Source: Lentimonas sp. CC4
Lineage (GTDB): Bacteria; Verrucomicrobiota; Verrucomicrobiia; Opitutales; Coraliomargaritaceae
Assembly (NCBI RefSeq): GCF_902728235.1
Contig: NZ_CACVBO010000001.1
Location: forward strand, 1,178,001-1,242,000
DNA length: 64,000 nt
Direction: 5' to 3'
Shown: one piece after another, positions 58,799 to 64,000 of the stretch
Numbering within the stretch: position 1 is the first letter of the stretch
How the letters are laid out: each line of letters starts with the position of its first letter
Notes under the pieces: generated by a model
Told to the model about the DNA's origin: nothing
The model's database searches: none
The model's input: only the letters and a program-made list of their open reading frames with translations
Made by a program: the position numbers and the translations under genes

Positions 58799-61678
58799 TT
58801 ACTCGTTCGCGATGCGGTCTAGCTTCTCCTTCAGTTCGATGAGGTTGCGCGGGCTGATGATTTCTCGTGAATTAATCTTTTCGATGTAGAAGGTATCCAT
58901 CGCGATGCCGCGCTCTGTGGAGATGCGGGCGAAGGTGATGTTATAGCCTCTGGAATAAATGACGCGGGCAATCCCATAGAGCAGGCCGATGCGGTCTTCC
59001 GCCTGCACTTCGATGATCGTGCGGTTGAGCGAAAGTTCGTGGTAGACTTCGACATGCGGTTTGATCGGTGCAGGGAGAATGCCGCGGAGTTTCTTCTTCT
59101 GGCTTTTGACTTTGCTTTCGAGGCGTTCGATTTCTCCAGTGAGCCGTCGACCGTGCATGAGTGCATCATCGATGTGGGTCTTGAAGATCTGATATGCCTT
59201 CTCATCGGATAGGGCACCGCCATCGGGATCCATGATGTAGAAGGTGTCGATGGTGATATGGTCATCGCGTGAGACGGCCTTAGTGCTGACGATGTTGACG
59301 CCTGCGAGGGTAAGCGCGCCTGCGAGCTTGTAGAAGAGCCCAGCGCGATCCCAAGTTACGACATTCACGACTGTCATGTTGAGGTCGACATCGTTATGCC
59401 AATCGATGACGGGCGCGAGGGCGCCGATCACTTCTTCCTGTTGAACTTGAGTGAGTAGTTGGTGCACCATACTGAGGTGCAGTTCGATTTCGGCTGGTTT
59501 GTTGTTGATGAAATAGCGCTTAGGTAGGCCGTTGAAGTGGGCTTCGATTTCGTCGTCGGCGATGCCTGGGATTGCGCGTTCGACAATCTTTTGATGTAGC
59601 TTTTCTTTTTCCTCTCGGCGTTTTTTCTCGATGACATGCTTGGCCTCGAATTGCTCCAGCGTGCGATTAAACAAGGTGCGGTGCATTGTCTCTTTATAGT
59701 CATTCCAGAGTGTGGGCGCAGTGCCCCTCGCATCGCAATAGGTGTGGACGTAGAGAAAGCGCAATTGCTCTGGATCTTCGATAAACTCAGCAAAGGAGTG
59801 AGCGGTCTTTGGATCGTCGAGGTCGTAGCGCTGCCAAATGCGTGACATGGCGAGGTGGTGGCGGATAATGAATAGAACCTGTTCTTGTTCATCTTCGCTG
59901 ATATCAAAGCGATCGAGGATCGGCTTTGCGATACGCACGCCGTTGACGTCGTGCCCTTTGACGCCTTCGGATTTACCGATGTCGTGTAAGAGCAGGATTA
60001 AGTAGAGCAGGAGCGGGTCGTCGTTTTTGCGCAGTGCTTTCTCGTAATGGGCAGTAATCGGGGTGTCTTTCTGGAAGACTTCGTCGAGGTGCTTGATCGT
60101 GCGTAGGACATGCTCATCTGCGGTATAGCGGTGGTAATACTCGTGCTGCACCATACAGGTGAGTTGCCCGAATTCTGGCAGATAGCGACCAAGGACGCCG
60201 AGCTCGTGCATGAGCTTAAGGATCGGAAAGACCTCGCCTGGGGCGCGGAGGATGGAGCAAAAGCTTTTCGCGGCAGAAGGGTGATTGATGATGGAATGGT
60301 CAATCAGTGGCAGTGAGCGTGAGATCCGGAATTTTAGGTCTGGGTGGAGCTTGGCACCGAACTGTTGCATCAAGTGAAAGATGCGGATCAGGCGAAGCGG
60401 GTCTTCGGTGAAGACGGACTTGCTCTCTTGAGTGAAGACTTTGTCTTGTAGGATGAAGCCATCCACACGCTTCAATGGCAGGTGTTGGTGCGCGCGCAGT
60501 GCTTCGCGGAAGGTAATGCGTTTAGTGCTGCGCGGATCGTCTTCGCTGGAGAGGGCGAGGCGCTCTTTGAGCAGTTCGCTGATGTGGTAGATGGTGCGCC
60601 CTGCGGTGTAGTAGTCCTTCATGAACGCTTCGACGCGTTCGAAAATATCTTCCTGCGGGTAGCCGAGCCCCGCGGCGACGGTGGGTTGCTGCTCTAAGTC
60701 GAGCTTGTCTGTGGGGCGGCGGTTCTGGAGGTGGAGCTGTGTGCGGGTGCGCAGCAGGAAGTCGTAGGCGGCCTCCATTTCTTCTTTGAGGTGGCGGCGC
60801 AGTAGCTTGGCCTTGTTGATTTCCTTGAAGGAACCATAGCCGAACTTAATATTGGCCATCCAGAGGATGTTTTGATAATCACGTAGTCCGCCAACGCCGT
60901 TCTTGATGTCTGGCTCTTGTAGGTAGACGGTGTTGCCAAACTTGGCGTGTCGGTCGCGTTCGTCCGAGAGTCGCTGCTGAATGTAATCCTTAGAGTTTTC
61001 CTTTTTGCAGTAGAGCGCAAAGCGCTTCTGCATATCTTCGTAGAGCGGGTCAGAGCCGCAGATGATGCGTGACTCGAGAATCGCGTTCTTCGACTGGATC
61101 TCGCTTTTAGCTTCTTCGATCGCTTCTTTGGTATTACGAGAGGCGTGGCCGACTTTCCAGCCCAGATCCCAGAGTGGATAGAGGATTTCCTCAGCGAGCA
61201 CCTCTTGGAATTTCTCAAAATTCTTGCCCGAAATTTTCTCGGGATAGAGAAACATGATGTCGATGTCGCTGTGCGGGTTGAGCTCTTGCCGGCCATAGCC
61301 GCCGGTGGCGAGCACGGCCATCTTGCAAGGGAGCGCACCATGCTCGGTGGTATATAGATCGAGCGCGGCGAGGAACAGATTCTCAATGACGACGTCGACC
61401 ATGGCGGCGCGTGATTGGCAGACCTCTAGCCCCGAGTCGCTCTTTTCATGGTGCCGCTTGAGCATCTCGTTCTCCAGCTCAATGTAGCGCTTGTAAGCCG
61501 GCAGTTGCTTGTTTCGCGAGACTCCAGGGTCGAACACCAGGCGCTTTTGCGCATGTTTATGGAGGCGTCGAAAGACTGGATTTTCTTGAATTGGCATGGC
61601 GCTTAAAAGAAGTGAGGCGTCGAAAGAGTGAATTGAGCGCCCACTCAGTCTGAGTGTGGCTCGTTTTGTTGATTGCAT
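58799..61678 (-). CDS. glnD: Bifunctional uridylyltransferase/uridylyl-removing enzyme
   Basis: Senses glutamine and modifies PII to control nitrogen metabolism. The protein is about 959 residues from the ATG at 61678; a GTG at 61696 and an ATG at 61597 are alternatives. The nucleotidyltransferase motif TGGYGRQELNPHSDIDIMFL lies near residues 125-145, followed by the GlnD linker (LLRTRTQLHLQNRRPTDKLDLEQQPTVAAGLGY). The HD domain has LILLLHDIGKSEGVKGHD. Two ACT domains end it (DRAGLFYKLAGALTLAGVNI; DRIGLLYGIARVIYSRGYNI). Its presence fits the nitrogen-scavenging genes upstream. Confidence 0.95.
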   Translation of the reverse strand: MQSTKRATLRLSGRSIHSFDASLLLSAMPIQENPVFRRLHKHAQKRLVFDPGVSRNKQLPAYKRYIELENEMLKRHHEKSDSGLEVCQSRAAMVDVVIENLFLAALDLYTTEHGALPCKMAVLATGGYGRQELNPHSDIDIMFLYPEKISGKNFEKFQEVLAEEILYPLWDLGWKVGHASRNTKEAIEEAKSEIQSKNAILESRIICGSDPLYEDMQKRFALYCKKENSKDYIQQRLSDERDRHAKFGNTVYLQEPDIKNGVGGLRDYQNILWMANIKFGYGSFKEINKAKLLRRHLKEEMEAAYDFLLRTRTQLHLQNRRPTDKLDLEQQPTVAAGLGYPQEDIFERVEAFMKDYYTAGRTIYHISELLKERLALSSEDDPRSTKRITFREALRAHQHLPLKRVDGFILQDKVFTQESKSVFTEDPLRLIRIFHLMQQFGAKLHPDLKFRISRSLPLIDHSIINHPSAAKSFCSILRAPGEVFPILKLMHELGVLGRYLPEFGQLTCMVQHEYYHRYTADEHVLRTIKHLDEVFQKDTPITAHYEKALRKNDDPLLLYLILLLHDIGKSEGVKGHDVNGVRIAKPILDRFDISEDEQEQVLFIIRHHLAMSRIWQRYDLDDPKTAHSFAEFIEDPEQLRFLYVHTYCDARGTAPTLWNDYKETMHRTLFNRTLEQFEAKHVIEKKRREEKEKLHQKIVERAIPGIADDEIEAHFNGLPKRYFINNKPAEIELHLSMVHQLLTQVQQEEVIGALAPVIDWHNDVDLNMTVVNVVTWDRAGLFYKLAGALTLAGVNIVSTKAVSRDDHITIDTFYIMDPDGGALSDEKAYQIFKTHIDDALMHGRRLTGEIERLESKVKSQKKKLRGILPAPIKPHVEVYHELSLNRTIIEVQAEDRIGLLYGIARVIYSRGYNITFARISTERGIAMDTFYIEKINSREIISPRNLIELKEKLDRIANE

Positions 61679-61850
61679 AGAAACCCCATTTTTCACGCTT
61701 CCGTCAAGCGACTTTGCGCCGTTGATCGTTTGAAATCAGCAAGATCGGAACATTTAGCTAGTAATAAAGTCCCTTTCTTTTTGACGAGGGGGGCATATTG
61801 ACTACTGCTTCACCTCCGCAATATCGCAGAAACCACAAATATTACAGAAT

Positions 61851-62438
61851 ATGCAAATCGCAGACGGCACAGTAGTCGCAATGGACTACGCTCTTAAAGA
61901 CGACGAAGGAACTTTGATTGATCAGTCACAGCCTGGACAACCAATGGTGTATCTTCACGGACATCGCAACATCATCCCAGGCCTCGAAGCAGCGCTTGTG
62001 GGTAAGACAGCAGGCGAAACCGCAGAAGTGCGCGTTGATCCAGCAAATGGCTACGGCGAGCCAAATCCAGCATTGGAGCAAGTGGTGCCTAAGGATCGTT
62101 TCCAAGGCGTCGAAGACCTCCAGGCTGGCATGCAGTTTCAAGCTAACACAGACCAAGGCCCTGTCTCGGTTCGTGTTGTAAAAGTCGAAGGTGACGAAGT
62201 CACAGTTGACGGCAACCACCCGCTTGCAGGCAAGCACCTCAATTTCAACGTGACAATTCAAGAAGTTCGCGCTGCGACTGAAGAAGAAATCGCACACGGC
62301 CACATTCACCAGGGCGGCGGTTGCTGCGGTGGCGAAGGCAAAGAAGGTGGCTGCTGCAACGACGAGCCAAAGGGCGAAGGCGAATGCTGCAACTCCGACG
62401 AGCCTAAGAGCGAAGAAGGCGGTTGCTGCTCGCACTAA
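61851..62438 (+). CDS. slyD: SlyD-like FKBP-type peptidyl-prolyl isomerase
   Basis: A 195-residue protein with an FKBP domain interrupted by an IF-type insert (VVAMDYALKDDEGTLIDQS, PMVYLHGHRNIIPGLEAALVGKTAGE, VDPANGYGEPNPALEQVVPKDRF) and HPLAGKHLNFNVTIQEVRAATEEEIAHGH. The tail (from about 150) is rich in Cys-Cys pairs and His and should bind nickel or zinc. SlyD supports nickel enzymes in E. coli, so a link to urease is possible. Confidence 0.92.
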   Translation: MQIADGTVVAMDYALKDDEGTLIDQSQPGQPMVYLHGHRNIIPGLEAALVGKTAGETAEVRVDPANGYGEPNPALEQVVPKDRFQGVEDLQAGMQFQANTDQGPVSVRVVKVEGDEVTVDGNHPLAGKHLNFNVTIQEVRAATEEEIAHGHIHQGGGCCGGEGKEGGCCNDEPKGEGECCNSDEPKSEEGGCCSH

Positions 62439-62474
62439 GCGAGTGATTTCCAGTCATTAACCTTTTAAGAATCA

Positions 62475-62506
62475 AAAGCCCCCGTTTTACGACGGGGGCT
62501 TTTTTT
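62475..62506 (+). terminator. Rho-independent terminator of slyD
   Basis: AGCCCCCGT/ACGGGGGCT stem with a T7 tract. Confidence 0.92.
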
Positions 62507-62531
62507 GGTTCATCGCCAATTTCGAGAATCA

Positions 62532-63239
62532 GTTGTAGCGATGCGACGCTAGTCGCGTCTGTAATGGAGCGATCTGGCTTGGCAGTGGTCGACCTTGCTG
62601 GCGCAAGTTCGCTACGCGGTGTTTAACCGAGAATCAGTTGTAGCGATGCGACGCTAGTCGCGTCTGTAATGGAGCGATCTGGCTTGGCAGTGGTCGACCT
62701 TGCTGGCGCAAGTTCGCTACGCGGTTTTTTACCGAGAATTCAGTTGTAGCGATGCGACGCTAGTCGCGTCTGTAATGGAGCGATTTATCGTGCAGTGGTC
62801 GACCTTGCTCGCGCAAGTTCGCTACGCGGTTTCTAACCGAGAATTCAGTTGTAGCGATGCGCCGCCAGTCGCGTCTGTAATGGAGCGATCGATCGTGCAG
62901 TGGTCGACCTTGCTCGCGCAAGTTCGCTACGCGGTGTTTAACCGAGAATCAGTTGTAGCGATGCGACGCTAGTCGCGTCTGTTTTGGAGCGTCGATCGTG
63001 CAGTGGTCGACCTTGCTGGCGCAAGTTCGCTACGCGGTGTTTAACCGAGAATCAGTTGTAGCGATGCGACGCTAGTCGCGTCTGCTTGGGAGCGATCGAT
63101 CATGCAGTGGTCGACCTTGCTCGCGCAAGTTCGCTACGCGGTGTTTAACCGATAATCAGTTGTAGCGATGCGCCGCTAGTCGCGTCTGTTTTGGAGCGAT
63201 TTATCGTGCAGTGGTCGACCTTGCTCGCGCAAGTTCGCT
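62532..63239. repeat. Tandem array of about seven 103-106-bp units
   Basis: Units start at 62532, 62637, 62743, 62848, 62952, 63055 and 63159. Each holds GTTGTAGCGATGCGACGC, TAGTCGCGTCTGT, TGGTCGACCTTGCT and GCAAGTTCGCTACGCGGT. The inner GCGAC-GCTA-GTCGC dyad is kept in most units. There is no unique spacer, so it is not a CRISPR; the short open frame at 62700-62972 is just repeat. It lies 7 bp after the stop of the converging gene. Confidence 0.92.
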
Positions 63240-63245
63240 GCTGCT

Positions 63246-63854
63246 CTAGTCCTCGCCTAAGCCGAAACCATCGAGAATATCCACGATCTCACGGGTGCTT
63301 TCAATGACGCGGATGATTTTGCCTCCGACTTCTAAAATTTCAGTGCCTTTCGGGATATCGGGTAGGCGTGCGAGAATCTCTTCGGGCAATGGTTTCGCCA
63401 CCTCGTCGACTTCCGGCTCTAGCACAGTGCCGACTTCGAGCTTCTTCTTCCAGCCAGGAGGCAGTTCGCCGCCACGGTCGACCTTCTTTTGTAGGCCGGG
63501 AGGGAGCTTCTTCTTAGACTTCTTCCAGCTGGCATTGCCCTTTTGCCAGTCTTCGAGCACTTCTTTGTCCTCTTTGGAGAACTTTAGATCCTTTGCGGGC
63601 TTTTTGTCCTGCTTCTCTTTTTTCGAGGCCTTGTCGTCAGATCCATCGGCTTCTTTATCCTTTTCCGCATCTTTAGCGACCGTCTTGCTCTCTTCAGTTG
63701 CTTGCTTCGCTTCTTTAGGCGTGTCTTTTGAGCTAAAAATGCGCTCAAACCACGATGGCTTTTTGTCTTCTGCTGGCTCGGCAGTCGTTGCTGCAGATAA
63801 GTGAAGGGCGCTTAGGCTGATAAGTGCGGCGAGGGTCATCAGGATTCGTTTCAT
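63246..63854 (-). CDS. Secreted lysine-rich hypothetical protein
   Basis: A 202-residue exported protein. The signal peptide ends near LHLSA. A Lys/Glu/Asp-rich, probably disordered stretch (about 25-105) leads to KKLPPGLQKKVDRGGELPPGWKKKL and then LPEEILARLPDIPKGTEILEVGGKIIRVIESTREIVDIL. The LPPG-LQKK-LPPGW pattern and the end resemble RcnB/CigR-type periplasmic proteins; the function is not known. Confidence 0.75.
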   Translation of the reverse strand: MKRILMTLAALISLSALHLSAATTAEPAEDKKPSWFERIFSSKDTPKEAKQATEESKTVAKDAEKDKEADGSDDKASKKEKQDKKPAKDLKFSKEDKEVLEDWQKGNASWKKSKKKLPPGLQKKVDRGGELPPGWKKKLEVGTVLEPEVDEVAKPLPEEILARLPDIPKGTEILEVGGKIIRVIESTREIVDILDGFGLGED

Positions 63855-64000
63855 CGTTCACTAAGATGGCCAACAGTGTGCACGCAGCAATGCTTGAATG
63901 GCACCGCCGCTTTGTTCGGCAAGACTTACTCGGCTTTCAGCTGCAAGCTCCAGCGATCAGCCTTATGATTGCGTCGCACTTGCAATGGAGCGCCGAAGGC
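63855..64000. other. Right edge, no gene recognised
   Basis: The last 146 bp show no supportable start or domain; a gene may enter from outside the window. Confidence 0.5.

Noticed and set aside
62532-63239. Possible CRISPR array
   Set aside because: Whole 104-bp units are alike with no unique spacers, and no cas gene is in the window. The same holds for the 96-bp array at 16917.

Overview
This 64 kb window looks like chromosomal DNA of a Gram-negative, probably marine, member of Verrucomicrobiota, most likely of the Opitutae/Puniceicoccales type. This is inferred from gene content: a secreted DUF4838 protein, a beta-helix protein opening with a PP-x-TMKTLD-x-IEPR stretch, an outer-membrane barrel protein, a DsbD-type exporter, and very many short intergenic repeats. 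No rRNA or tRNA gene was recognised, so the placement is an inference.

Layout. 1-5.5 kb: the end of a polysaccharide glycosyltransferase cluster and a secreted DUF4838 protein. 5.5-9.7 kb: an accessory stretch with two broken glycosyltransferase 3' ends, a nucleotidyltransferase, a solitary AAA ATPase and many repeats. 9.7-13.6 kb: cobalamin-dependent methionine synthase (metH). 13.8-16.8 kb: two secreted proteins. 16.9-18.2 kb: a 96-bp tandem repeat array with a DUF433/DUF5615 toxin-antitoxin-like pair beside it. 18.3-22.2 kb: a tesA/ybbA/ybbP-type locus. 22.8-27.4 kb: a small membrane protein, an NhaC antiporter, a second solitary AAA ATPase and rsmG.

The centre (27.4-49.8 kb) is a nitrogen-scavenging island with two parallel systems. 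The first is an outer-membrane barrel protein, a urea ABC transporter (urtA, then urtBCDE) and a urease operon (ureA, a fused ureBC, ureE, ureF, ureG, ureD). The second is a paralogous urea/short-chain amide ABC transporter, formamidase (fmdA) and an FmdB-type zinc ribbon protein, headed by a cytoplasmic NrtA/NasS-like binding protein and a divergent LysR regulator. Together they would import urea and amides and release ammonia in the cytoplasm. Three sites of the form TGGC-N9-GCTA, with the GG-N10-GC spacing of sigma-54 promoters, lie just before the barrel gene, urtB and the NasS-like gene.

50-64 kb: peptide deformylase, a DsbD-like protein with a peroxiredoxin-like partner, SelO, a VanZ protein and GAF histidine kinase, a free-standing double-ACT protein next to full-length GlnD (the PII uridylyltransferase that reads nitrogen status), a SlyD-like isomerase, a 104-bp tandem array and a secreted lysine-rich protein.

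The most notable observations are a ureB-ureC fusion whose linker DNA looks like one of the local intergenic repeats, a free-standing copy of the GlnD sensory tail beside glnD, strong palindromes directly before both solitary AAA ATPase genes, a miniature transposable element with terminal inverted repeats and an 8-bp target duplication at the end of the urease operon, and a family of GGGGCTTTGCTTGCGAAG repeats, one copy of which carries a second repeat nested inside it.
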